A DNA stretch of 64,000 bases from Marixanthomonas sp963974425 (GTDB taxonomy: Bacteria > Bacteroidota > Bacteroidia > Flavobacteriales > Flavobacteriaceae), in contig NZ_CAXBCK010000016.1 of the NCBI RefSeq assembly GCF_963974425.1, positions 11,935 through 75,934 on the forward strand. The letters are read 5' to 3'. This document shows, in pieces, positions 51,362-59,361 of this stretch. Under the pieces are notes generated by a model. It was not told where the DNA came from and searched no databases. It saw only the letters and a program-made list of their open reading frames with translations. Positions within the stretch are counted from its first letter, which is position 1. Each line of letters opens with the position of its first letter. Both the position numbers and the translations under genes were made by a program.

Positions 51362-52200
51362 TGGCAAAACAACTTGAAAACCCAAACTCTGGAATGGAAA
51401 TGTCCTTCTTGGACCACCTGGAAGAACTTCGCTGGCATTTAATACGCTCAACTGTTGCCGTAGTCATCGTTGCTACACTAGCCTTTATTGCTAAAGACTT
51501 TATCTTTGATGTCTTATTATTTGGCCCGAAAAGTGCAAATTTCCCTACCTATAAATTACTGTGTAAAGCTGCTCAATTTATAGGCATGGACAGTTTCTGT
51601 TTTGATGAATTACCATTTCGTATTCAAAGTAGAACAATGTCTGGGCAGTTCTCAGCCCATATCTGGACTTCCATTACCGCAGGAATTATTGTAGCTTTCC
51701 CTTACATTGTCTATGAATTCTGGAAGTTTATTAGTCCAGGACTTATGCCTAATGAACGAAAAAATAGTAGAGGATTCATCTTTATAGCTTCCTTTTTGTT
51801 TTTTATTGGTGTTTTATTTGGGTATTACGTTATAACGCCACTTTCAATTAACTTTCTAGGAAGTTATCGAGTAAGCGAAGAAGTTTTTAATGATTTCGAT
51901 TTAAGTAGTTATATTTCATTGGTGCGCGCCTCTGTGTTAGCAAGCGGACTAATTTTTCAACTACCTATTGTTATTTACTTTTTAACCAAAGTAGGGTTAG
52001 TAACCCCCGAAATACTTCGGAAATATAGAAAATTTGCATTAGTAATTGTATTAATCATTTCCGCAGTGATAACGCCGCCAGATATTGCCAGTCAAGTTAT
52101 AGTTGCAGTTCCTGTGGTTATTTTATATGAAATAAGTATTTACATATCAAAAGCGGTACTCCGTAAACAAGCAAAAGAAGCTAAGAAAAATGGAAAATAA
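51361..52200 (+). CDS. tatC: Sec-independent protein translocase TatC
   Basis: 279 residues with six membrane helices. TatC binds the twin-arginine signal peptide and recruits TatA. The N-terminal cytoplasmic motif SFLDHLEELRWHLIRS is the family hallmark; later pieces include SAHIWTSITAGIIVAFPYI, LMPNERK, and a RKFALVIVLIISAVITPPD segment near the C-terminus. Translation starts on the last base of the kdsD stop codon (TAATG), and its last 11 bp overlap the start of the CMD gene, so the three form one operon. tatA is not in the window. Confidence 0.95.
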   Translation: MAKQLENPNSGMEMSFLDHLEELRWHLIRSTVAVVIVATLAFIAKDFIFDVLLFGPKSANFPTYKLLCKAAQFIGMDSFCFDELPFRIQSRTMSGQFSAHIWTSITAGIIVAFPYIVYEFWKFISPGLMPNERKNSRGFIFIASFLFFIGVLFGYYVITPLSINFLGSYRVSEEVFNDFDLSSYISLVRASVLASGLIFQLPIVIYFLTKVGLVTPEILRKYRKFALVIVLIISAVITPPDIASQVIVAVPVVILYEISIYISKAVLRKQAKEAKKNGK

Positions 52201-52543
52201 TATTGTAGAAGAATTCAATGCATATCGGTCAAAAATGAACGACGCGATATTACAAGATAACAATAAGATTATCAAACGTATTTTTAACCTGGACACCAAT
52301 GCTTTTTCTGAAGGAGCATTACCTAAAAAAACCAAAGAGCTAATTGGTTTGGGCAATTCTATGGTATTACGATGTGATGATTGCGTGCGGTATCACTTGG
52401 AAGCCTGCTATAAGCTTGATGTTTCAAAAGAAGAAGTTGTAGAGGCCTTAAGTGTATCATTACTTATTGGTGGTACTATTGTAATTCCACACTTACGAAG
52501 AGCGTATGAATATTGGGACGCTTTAGAAAATGCATCAAAATAA
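52190..52543 (+). CDS. Carboxymuconolactone decarboxylase (AhpD-like) family protein, 117 aa
   Basis: All-helical protein with the redox motif RCDDCVRYH (Cys62, Cys65, His69), the CxxC-xxx-H arrangement of AhpD-like proteins in the CMD family. Such proteins act as alkylhydroperoxidases or thiol-disulfide oxidoreductases; here a role in disulfide or peroxide handling is inferred. Its start overlaps the tatC end by 11 bp, so it is the third gene of the kdsD-tatC operon, possibly supporting exported-protein quality control, though no link is shown. Confidence 0.88.
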   Translation: MENNIVEEFNAYRSKMNDAILQDNNKIIKRIFNLDTNAFSEGALPKKTKELIGLGNSMVLRCDDCVRYHLEACYKLDVSKEEVVEALSVSLLIGGTIVIPHLRRAYEYWDALENASK

Positions 52544-52643
52544 CCAATCCATTTTCAGAAAAACAGCTTAAAAGGTTGGCACAGCTATCAATAGTTAACA
52601 AAACAATAAGATAACCAGCCTTTTAAAAGCCTTGTCAAATCGC

Positions 52644-52651
52644 TATATTTG
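52644..52651 (+). promoter_or_regulatory. Candidate -7 promoter element of the isocitrate dehydrogenase gene
   Basis: TATATTTG matches TAnnTTTG and lies 46 bp before the chosen start at 52698. The upstream -33 region is not convincing. Confidence 0.45.
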
Positions 52652-52697
52652 CAATTCTGAAAATGTAAGATTAACCTCCAAAAACCGAACAATCGCA

Positions 52698-54926
52698 ATG
52701 ACAAAAGCTGCAAAAATTATATATACAAAAACGGACGAAGCTCCTTATTTAGCTACACATTCCTTACTACCTATTATTGAAGCCTATACCGCTCCTTCAG
52801 ACATTAAAATTGAAATGCGCGATATATCGCTAGCTGGTAGAATTTTAGCTCAGTTTTCCGATTATTTAGAGGAAGACCAACGTGTAAACGATGCATTGGC
52901 TGAACTGGGCGAACTTGCTAAACAACCAGAAGCTAATATTATTAAGCTTCCTAACATCAGTGCTTCCGTTCCGCAGTTAAACGCAGCTATTTCCGAATTA
53001 CAATCTAAAGGCTACAACTTACCCGATTACCCAGACGAAGCTAAAACCGAGGAAGATAAAAAAGTGCAATCTCTTTACAATAAAGTAAAAGGTAGTGCTG
53101 TAAATCCAGTACTACGGGAAGGAAACAGTGACCGTAGAGCGCCAAAAGCAGTAAAAAATTACGCTAAGAAAAATCCACATCGAATGGGTAAATGGAGCAG
53201 CGACTCTAAAAGCCATGTGGCGACTATGAGTCAGGGCGATTTTTTCCATAATGAAAAATCGGTTACTATTGATACTGAAGGCAGTGTTAACATTGTACAT
53301 ACCGATACGAATGGAAAGGAAACGACTTTAAAAACTTCCATTCCTGTATTAAAAGGTGAAGTAATCGACGGCACATATATGAGTAAAAAAGCGTTGTTGT
53401 CCTTTTTAGAGGAACAAGTAAAAGACGCTAAAGAAAAAAACGTCTTGTTTTCATTACATATGAAAGCAACAATGATGAAGGTTAGCGACCCTATTATTTT
53501 TGGACACGCAGTACGCGTTTATTTTGCTGAATTGTTTGACAAATATGGCGATACCTTTAAAGAATTAGGCGTTGACGTTAAAAATGGTTTTGGCGATTTA
53601 TTAAGTGAAATAGGAAATCTTCCTGAAGCAAAACGCAATGAAATTTTAAAACACATTGACCGTATTATGGATGAGAATCCAGATATGGCCATGGTAGACA
53701 GCGACAAAGGTATTACCAACCTACACGTACCAAGTGATGTTATTATCGATGCTTCTATGCCAGCGATGATTCGTACTTCGGGGCAAATGTGGGATAAAAA
53801 TGGAGATACTAAAGATACCAAAGCAATTATTCCGGATAGCAGTTATGCACCTTTATACCAAGCGACCATCGATTTCTGTAAAAAACACGGCGCCTTCGAT
53901 CCTACCACAATGGGAACGGTAAACAATGTTGGGTTAATGGCTCAAAAGGCCGAAGAATATGGTTCGCACGATAAAACGTTTGAAATTTCTTCAGAAGGAA
54001 AAGTAAGCATCGTAGATACAAACGGAAATACTCTAATGGAACATACCGTTTCTGAAGGTGATATTTGGAGAATGTGTCAAGTTAAAGATTTACCTGTTCA
54101 AGACTGGGTAAAATTAGCTGTGAGCAGAGCTCGTGCAACTGGATGGCCTGCAATTTTCTGGTTAGATGAAGATAGAGCTCACGATGCCGAATTAATTAAG
54201 AAAGTAAACCAATACCTCCCAGAGCATAATACTGAAGGGTTAGATATAAAAATTCTTTCTACTGAAAAAGCAACCGAATATACGTTAGAACGTGTAAAAG
54301 CCGGTGAAAATACAATCTCAGTTACTGGAAACGTGTTGCGTGATTATCTAACCGACCTTTTCCCAATTTTAGAATTAGGTACGAGTGCAAAAATGCTTTC
54401 TATTGTTCCGTTAATGAACGGTGGAGGATTGTTTGAGACTGGCGCTGGTGGTTCTGCTCCAAAGCATATTCAACAGTTTATAGAAGAAGGACACCTTCGC
54501 TGGGATTCTTTAGGTGAGTTTTTGGCCCTAGCAGTTTCATTAGATCATTTAGGTGATACATACAACAATAAAAAAGCAAAAGTACTAGCCGAAGCTTTAG
54601 ATGAAGCTACTGAAATGTACTTAGACAATAAAAAGTCGCCTTCTAGAAAGGTGAATGAATTAGATAATCGTGGCAGTCACTTTTATCTAGCGATGTACTG
54701 GGCACAACAATTGGCAAATCAAGATAAAGACGACGTACTTAAAAATCGCTTTACTCCTATTGCCAAAAAACTTTCTGAAAACGAAGAAAAGATAGTGAGT
54801 GAATTAAATGCGGCTCAAGGCAGCCCAGTTGATATAAATGGCTATTATAAACCAAATGGAGATAGGGTTTTCGAAGAAATGCGCGCCAGCAAAACGCTGA
54901 ACAGCATTCTTTCGGAAATTAAATAA
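52698..54926 (+). CDS. icd: Monomeric NADP-dependent isocitrate dehydrogenase
   Basis: 742 residues from the ATG at 52698; the frame is open from 52632, but the 22 extra residues span the promoter element and do not fit the family start (MTKAAKIIYTKTDEAPYLA). The monomeric IDH family differs from the dimeric enzyme and is about 740 residues. Landmarks: LKGEVIDGTYMSKKALLSF, RTSGQMWDKNGDTKDTKAI (substrate- and metal-binding), RARATGWPAIFWLDEDRAHD and GGGLFETGAGGSAPKHIQQ. It oxidises isocitrate to 2-oxoglutarate in the citric-acid cycle, making NADPH. Monocistronic, with a strong terminator after it. Confidence 0.95.
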   Translation: MTKAAKIIYTKTDEAPYLATHSLLPIIEAYTAPSDIKIEMRDISLAGRILAQFSDYLEEDQRVNDALAELGELAKQPEANIIKLPNISASVPQLNAAISELQSKGYNLPDYPDEAKTEEDKKVQSLYNKVKGSAVNPVLREGNSDRRAPKAVKNYAKKNPHRMGKWSSDSKSHVATMSQGDFFHNEKSVTIDTEGSVNIVHTDTNGKETTLKTSIPVLKGEVIDGTYMSKKALLSFLEEQVKDAKEKNVLFSLHMKATMMKVSDPIIFGHAVRVYFAELFDKYGDTFKELGVDVKNGFGDLLSEIGNLPEAKRNEILKHIDRIMDENPDMAMVDSDKGITNLHVPSDVIIDASMPAMIRTSGQMWDKNGDTKDTKAIIPDSSYAPLYQATIDFCKKHGAFDPTTMGTVNNVGLMAQKAEEYGSHDKTFEISSEGKVSIVDTNGNTLMEHTVSEGDIWRMCQVKDLPVQDWVKLAVSRARATGWPAIFWLDEDRAHDAELIKKVNQYLPEHNTEGLDIKILSTEKATEYTLERVKAGENTISVTGNVLRDYLTDLFPILELGTSAKMLSIVPLMNGGGLFETGAGGSAPKHIQQFIEEGHLRWDSLGEFLALAVSLDHLGDTYNNKKAKVLAEALDEATEMYLDNKKSPSRKVNELDNRGSHFYLAMYWAQQLANQDKDDVLKNRFTPIAKKLSENEEKIVSELNAAQGSPVDINGYYKPNGDRVFEEMRASKTLNSILSEIK

Positions 54927-54934
54927 TCCGTTTT

Positions 54935-54978
54935 AAAAAAAAGAGTCTTCAAAATAAATTGAAGGCTCTTTTTTTTTT
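54935..54978 (+). terminator. Rho-independent terminator after the isocitrate dehydrogenase gene
   Basis: GAGTCTTC (54943-54950) pairs with GAAGGCTC (54961-54968), one G-U pair, followed by a ten-T run. The 10-base loop is AAAATAAATT. Confidence 0.9.
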
Positions 54979-55004
54979 CATCAATCATAAACTCATCATT
55001 AAAC

Positions 55005-57365
55005 TTGAAAAAATTATTTTTATTCTACTTTTTTCTTGCCACCATTTCTTTGTTTGCTCAAGAAAAGTTCACTCTCAGCGGAACAGTTTCTGCAGTGGAA
55101 AGTGGTGAAACGCTTATTGGAGTAAATATTCTTATTCCTTCTCAACAAACAGGAACCACAACTAATGAATATGGATATTATTCAATAACATTACCTGAAG
55201 GGGAATATGAAATCTATTACAGTAGCCTTGGTTTTGCCACTCAACAAAAGACGATATCGCTTTCAGAAAATATTCAAAACAATATTTTTTTAGAAAACAA
55301 CACCGAATCACTAGATGAAGTTTTGATAAAATCGGATGTAGAAGCATTAAATATCCGAAAGCCTGAAATGAGTATCAATAGGCTTTCAGCTAGTACCATT
55401 AAAAAAATTCCGGTGGTTTTAGGTGAGAAAGATGTTATTAAATCTATAAAATTACTTCCTGGAGTTACGGGAGCTGGCGAAGGTTCTAGCGGATTCAACG
55501 TGCGTGGCGGAGCGGCCGATCAAAACCTTATTTTGTTAGATGAAGCTACGCTTTACAACAGCGATCATTTATTTGGTTTCTTTTCGGTTTTCAATCCTGA
55601 TGCCATAAAAGACCTTACACTCTACAAAGGGGGCATTCCGGCGCGATATGGCGGACGCGTTTCTTCGGTATTAGATATTTATCAAAAAGATGGAAGTAAA
55701 CGTAAATTTGGTGCGACTGGCGGTATTGGTCTAGTAGCGAGTCGTTTGTTGTTAGAAGGTCCTATAAAAAAAGATACCGCTTCCTTTTTAGTCGGCGGTC
55801 GTAGCAGCTATGCCCATCTTTTTCTACCCTTGTTTGATAATGAAAACGTGGCGTATTTCTACGATTTAAACACAAAAATTAGTTATAACCTGAATGAAAA
55901 CAATAAACTATTTCTGTCAGGGTATTTTGGGAGAGATGTTTTTGATATTGCTGATAGCTTTTCCAATAGCTTCGGAAATACAACTTTAAACCTACGATGG
56001 AATCATCTTTTTTCTGAAAAATTATTCTCTAACCTCTCACTAATCTATTCCGATTATTATTACGGCTTAGAACTGAGTTTCGTAGAATTTGATTTTGACA
56101 GCGGTATTCGAAATTTCAATCTGAAATACGATTTCACACATTTTCTTTCAAATAACATCGAATTGCGCTACGGTTTGAATAGCATTTACTACAAATTCAA
56201 TCCTGGAGATATAAAACCCACTACCGAAAGTTCAGGGATTAACCCTTTTAAATTGACAGATAAATACGCTTTTGAAAATGCTGTCTACGCAGAAGCCGAA
56301 ATAGAACTGACCGATAAACTTGCTATACAAGCCGGTTTACGACTTTCAACATTTAATAGATTGGGGCAAGATGAATTAAATATCTATGCAAACGATAATC
56401 CAGTTGCCTACGATGAGAATTTAGATATCTATCAAAAAGCAACGCCTATTGATACGGTTTCTTTTAGTAGAAGTGAGACTATAAAGAGCTTTGCCAATTT
56501 AGAACCGCGCTTTTCCGTTGCGTATCAATTAAATGAAACATCTTCTATAAAAGCTAGTTATAACAGGACGGCGCAGTATATTCATTTAATAAGCAACACC
56601 ACTGCTCCTACCCCTTTTGATATTTACGCCCCAAGCGGAAAATACATAGAACCACAATTGGCTGATCAAGTAGCTGTAGGTTATTTTAAAAAGTTCAACA
56701 ACTATTCATTTGAAATTGAAAGCTTCTACAAAACCATTGACAATCGGTTGGATTATGTAGACGGTGCCGATTTGATTGCCAACAATGCAGTAGAACAAAT
56801 TTTGCTAAGTGGTGAAGCAAGAGCGTATGGATTGGAAGCTTTATTTAGAAAAAATGAAGGGAAATTACAGGGATGGATTGCATACACATTATCAAAAAGT
56901 GAACAACGCACACCCGGAAGAACACCTGCAGAAATTGGTATTAACAACGGCCAATGGTATAATTCTCCTTGGGATAAAACCCACGATATTTCTATAACCG
57001 CTCAATACGAGTTATCTAACAAATGGTCTTTTGGGGCTAATTTTATCTTTCAAACAGGGCAACCTACTACCTTTCCAAACGGGCAGTATGAATTTAATGA
57101 TTTAACAATACCAGTTTATGAAGCTAGAAATAGCAGTCGTTTAAGTAGTTTTCATCATTTAGATCTCTCGGCAACATGGAAACCGAAGCCTAACTCCCAA
57201 AAAAGATGGAAAGGCGAATGGGTTTTTAGTATTTATAATGTGTACAATAGAATGAACGCTGCTTCTATTTCGTTTAGTGAAAACACTGATATTGGTCGTA
57301 ATGAAGCAGTCCGTTTGTCCATTTTTGGCATTATTCCCGCTGTAACGTATAATTTTAAATTTTAG
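55005..57365 (+). CDS. TonB-dependent receptor with CarboxypepD_reg-like N-terminal domain
   Basis: 786 residues. The only plausible start is TTG at 55005, giving MKKLFLFYFFLATISLFAQ, a signal peptide. Residues about 20-105 form the carboxypeptidase-like regulatory domain (FTLSGTVSAVESGETLIGVN), then a TonB plug (about 120-230; GFNVRGGAADQNLILLDEA, GGRVSSVLDIYQK), then a C-terminal beta-barrel with aromatic strand ends (final NFKF). It is an outer-membrane uptake receptor; the ligand is unknown. It is followed without a gap by a DUF4249 lipoprotein gene, the usual partner of this receptor group. Confidence 0.92.
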   Translation: MKKLFLFYFFLATISLFAQEKFTLSGTVSAVESGETLIGVNILIPSQQTGTTTNEYGYYSITLPEGEYEIYYSSLGFATQQKTISLSENIQNNIFLENNTESLDEVLIKSDVEALNIRKPEMSINRLSASTIKKIPVVLGEKDVIKSIKLLPGVTGAGEGSSGFNVRGGAADQNLILLDEATLYNSDHLFGFFSVFNPDAIKDLTLYKGGIPARYGGRVSSVLDIYQKDGSKRKFGATGGIGLVASRLLLEGPIKKDTASFLVGGRSSYAHLFLPLFDNENVAYFYDLNTKISYNLNENNKLFLSGYFGRDVFDIADSFSNSFGNTTLNLRWNHLFSEKLFSNLSLIYSDYYYGLELSFVEFDFDSGIRNFNLKYDFTHFLSNNIELRYGLNSIYYKFNPGDIKPTTESSGINPFKLTDKYAFENAVYAEAEIELTDKLAIQAGLRLSTFNRLGQDELNIYANDNPVAYDENLDIYQKATPIDTVSFSRSETIKSFANLEPRFSVAYQLNETSSIKASYNRTAQYIHLISNTTAPTPFDIYAPSGKYIEPQLADQVAVGYFKKFNNYSFEIESFYKTIDNRLDYVDGADLIANNAVEQILLSGEARAYGLEALFRKNEGKLQGWIAYTLSKSEQRTPGRTPAEIGINNGQWYNSPWDKTHDISITAQYELSNKWSFGANFIFQTGQPTTFPNGQYEFNDLTIPVYEARNSSRLSSFHHLDLSATWKPKPNSQKRWKGEWVFSIYNVYNRMNAASISFSENTDIGRNEAVRLSIFGIIPAVTYNFKF

Positions 57366-57368
57366 GTG

Positions 57369-58175
57369 ATGAAGAAATTTTTAATAGGTATTATTTGCTT
57401 CGGAATGTTCGCTTCGTGTGAAGAAGTCGTCGATGTAGATTTAAACGAAGGAAAGCCGAAGCTGGTTATTGATGCTGAAATTACCAAAAACATCCAGAAT
57501 GGTTCTTCAGTCGCACGGGTTAAATTAAGCACGACCATTCCTTTTTTCGACAATGAAATTAATACTGTAAATGATGCAACGGTGACCATCACAGATGAAA
57601 ACGGAACTGTTTATACTATTGAAAACACATCGGAGGGGTTATATGAGTATCAAGATTTTAATCCGCAACCGAATACTGACTACACACTTGAAGTAGTTTA
57701 TAATGATGAAGTGTATTCCGCTACAGAACAATTGCAAACGGTTGTTCCTTTAGAATTTGTAGAACAACAAAATGATGGTGGCTTTGATGGGGAAAGTATT
57801 GAACTAAAAGCATTTTTTACCGATCCTGCTAACATAGAAAATTATTACTTTTTTGAAGGTCTCTCTCAAAGAGGAGACGTGTATGATGTCTTTGATGATG
57901 AGTTTTTTGATGGAAATCCCATTTTTGGTTTTTATGTGGTTGACGATTTAGAAACTGGAGACGAAGTAACTTTTTACTTACACGGGGCAAATGAGCAATT
58001 CTATAACTTTATGTTTATTTTACTGCAACAAGGAAGTGATAGTAGCAGCGGTCCTTTTGAAACCCAACCCGCTACCGTTCGTGGTAATCTTGTAAATGAA
58101 ACAAACCCTGATAATTTCCCATTGGGCTATTTTCGTATTTCTGAAACATCTATTTTAAATTATACAGTGCAATAA
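57369..58175 (+). CDS. DUF4249 family lipoprotein
   Basis: 268 residues from the ATG at 57369; a GTG three bases earlier is also in frame but unneeded. Lipobox at FGMFASCEEV (about Cys17). Beta-rich body (FFDNEINTVNDATVTITDENG, TDYTLEVVYNDE). DUF4249 proteins are typically encoded right after a TonB-dependent receptor and are thought to be surface-exposed partners that help ligand capture; that role is inferred from context and not shown. The gap to the receptor stop is 3 bp, so they are co-transcribed. No further operon gene: murQ starts with its own promoter. Confidence 0.88.
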   Translation: MKKFLIGIICFGMFASCEEVVDVDLNEGKPKLVIDAEITKNIQNGSSVARVKLSTTIPFFDNEINTVNDATVTITDENGTVYTIENTSEGLYEYQDFNPQPNTDYTLEVVYNDEVYSATEQLQTVVPLEFVEQQNDGGFDGESIELKAFFTDPANIENYYFFEGLSQRGDVYDVFDDEFFDGNPIFGFYVVDDLETGDEVTFYLHGANEQFYNFMFILLQQGSDSSSGPFETQPATVRGNLVNETNPDNFPLGYFRISETSILNYTVQ

Positions 58176-58200
58176 AAAACATTAGTTCTCTTAAGTATTG

Positions 58201-58208
58201 TAAATTTG
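58201..58208 (+). promoter_or_regulatory. Candidate -7 promoter element of murQ
   Basis: TAAATTTG matches TAnnTTTG and ends 4 bp before the murQ ATG, so transcription would start at or next to the start codon (leaderless or near-leaderless). Confidence 0.5.
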
Positions 58209-58212
58209 CAGT

Positions 58213-59025
58213 ATGGCTTTTAAAAAAACAACCGAAGCAGATTCTCATTACAATCATTTAGAAAAAATGAGTGTTTCTGAACTACTACATAACATAAATA
58301 AAGAAGATAAAACAGTCCCATTAGCGGTTGAAAAAGCACTTCCAGAAATAACCATGCTAACTGAAATTGTTCCAGAAAAACTTAAAAACGGAGGGCGTCT
58401 TTTTTATATAGGCGCTGGTACTAGCGGACGATTAGGAATAGTAGACGCAAGCGAATGCCCACCTACTTTTGGAGTCCCCCACGGAATGGTAATTGGGTTG
58501 ATTGCCGGAGGTGACAAAGCCATTCGAGATGCAGTGGAATTTGCCGAAGATTCTGAAAACCAAGGTTGGGACGACCTTAAAAGTCACGATATTTCAGAAA
58601 AAGATGTGGTGATTGGTATTGCGGCTTCAGGCACCACTCCATACGTTATTGGGGCATTGCAAAAGTGTAACGAAAATAATATTGCCACTGGTTGCATTAC
58701 CTGTAATGAAGGAAGTCCATTAGCCAATACAGCTAAATTTCCGGTAGTAGTAACCGTTGGACCTGAATTTGTAACCGGAAGTTCTCGCATGAAAGCTGGA
58801 ACGGCTCAAAAATTAGTATTGAACATGATTTCCACCGCTGCGATGGTTCAATTAGGCCGTGTAAAAGGCAATAAAATGGTCGATATGCAATTGAGCAATA
58901 ATAAATTAGTTGATCGCGGTACTAGAATGATTATGAGCGAATTGAATATTTCTTCAGAAGAAGCTTCAAAACTATTACAACAACACGGAAATGTACGTAA
59001 GGCAGTAAACAGTTACAAAAATTGA
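58213..59025 (+). CDS. murQ: N-acetylmuramic acid 6-phosphate etherase
   Basis: 270 residues, SIS-domain enzyme. It splits the lactyl ether of MurNAc-6-phosphate to GlcNAc-6-phosphate and D-lactate in cell-wall recycling. Landmarks: LFYIGAGTSGRLGIVDASEC (about 58-77), PPTFGVPHGMV, a glutamate region DAVEFAEDSE and the family signature GSSRMKAGTAQKL (about 195-207). The TTG start of the next small membrane protein overlaps the TGA stop, so the two genes are translationally coupled. No PTS or other amino-sugar gene is nearby. Confidence 0.95.
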   Translation: MAFKKTTEADSHYNHLEKMSVSELLHNINKEDKTVPLAVEKALPEITMLTEIVPEKLKNGGRLFYIGAGTSGRLGIVDASECPPTFGVPHGMVIGLIAGGDKAIRDAVEFAEDSENQGWDDLKSHDISEKDVVIGIAASGTTPYVIGALQKCNENNIATGCITCNEGSPLANTAKFPVVVTVGPEFVTGSSRMKAGTAQKLVLNMISTAAMVQLGRVKGNKMVDMQLSNNKLVDRGTRMIMSELNISSEEASKLLQQHGNVRKAVNSYKN

Positions 59026-59267
59026 AAGACACCAACCAAAAATACACCGACAAACAGTTTCTCGTTAAAGGCCTAAAACGATTGGCCATTGCATTACCAC
59101 TATTGGTCTTAACTACCTATCTTTTTACGTTTGCGTTTTTAAATAAAGAGACAATCCCATTATACTATCTTTTACCCCTTGCTATTCTTGGTATGGCCGC
59201 CACCATCTACCTTCTTTTTAACGGAATAAAGTGGATGCTTAAGGCTCTTTTCGGTGAAAAAAAATAA
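59022..59267 (+). CDS. Small membrane protein, 81 aa (DUF6095-like)
   Basis: Two membrane helices (about 20-41 and 47-70) flanked by charged ends: N-terminal MKDTNQKYTDKQF and C-terminal KALFGEKK. It starts with TTG (59022-59024), which overlaps the murQ stop codon TGA by two bases, so it depends on murQ translation. In Flavobacteriia a small membrane protein next to murQ is, as I recall, common (DUF6095); the family name is tentative. A role in cell-wall recycling is suggested only by position. Confidence 0.8.
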   Translation: MKDTNQKYTDKQFLVKGLKRLAIALPLLVLTTYLFTFAFLNKETIPLYYLLPLAILGMAATIYLLFNGIKWMLKALFGEKK

Positions 59268-59361
59268 TAGAGCGTATTTTCTTCAGTAGCTAAACAAAAC
59301 TGAAAAGCTTCCATTTCGTATGTTATAAAAATACTTTTATACCTTTATATATCAATTAGGT

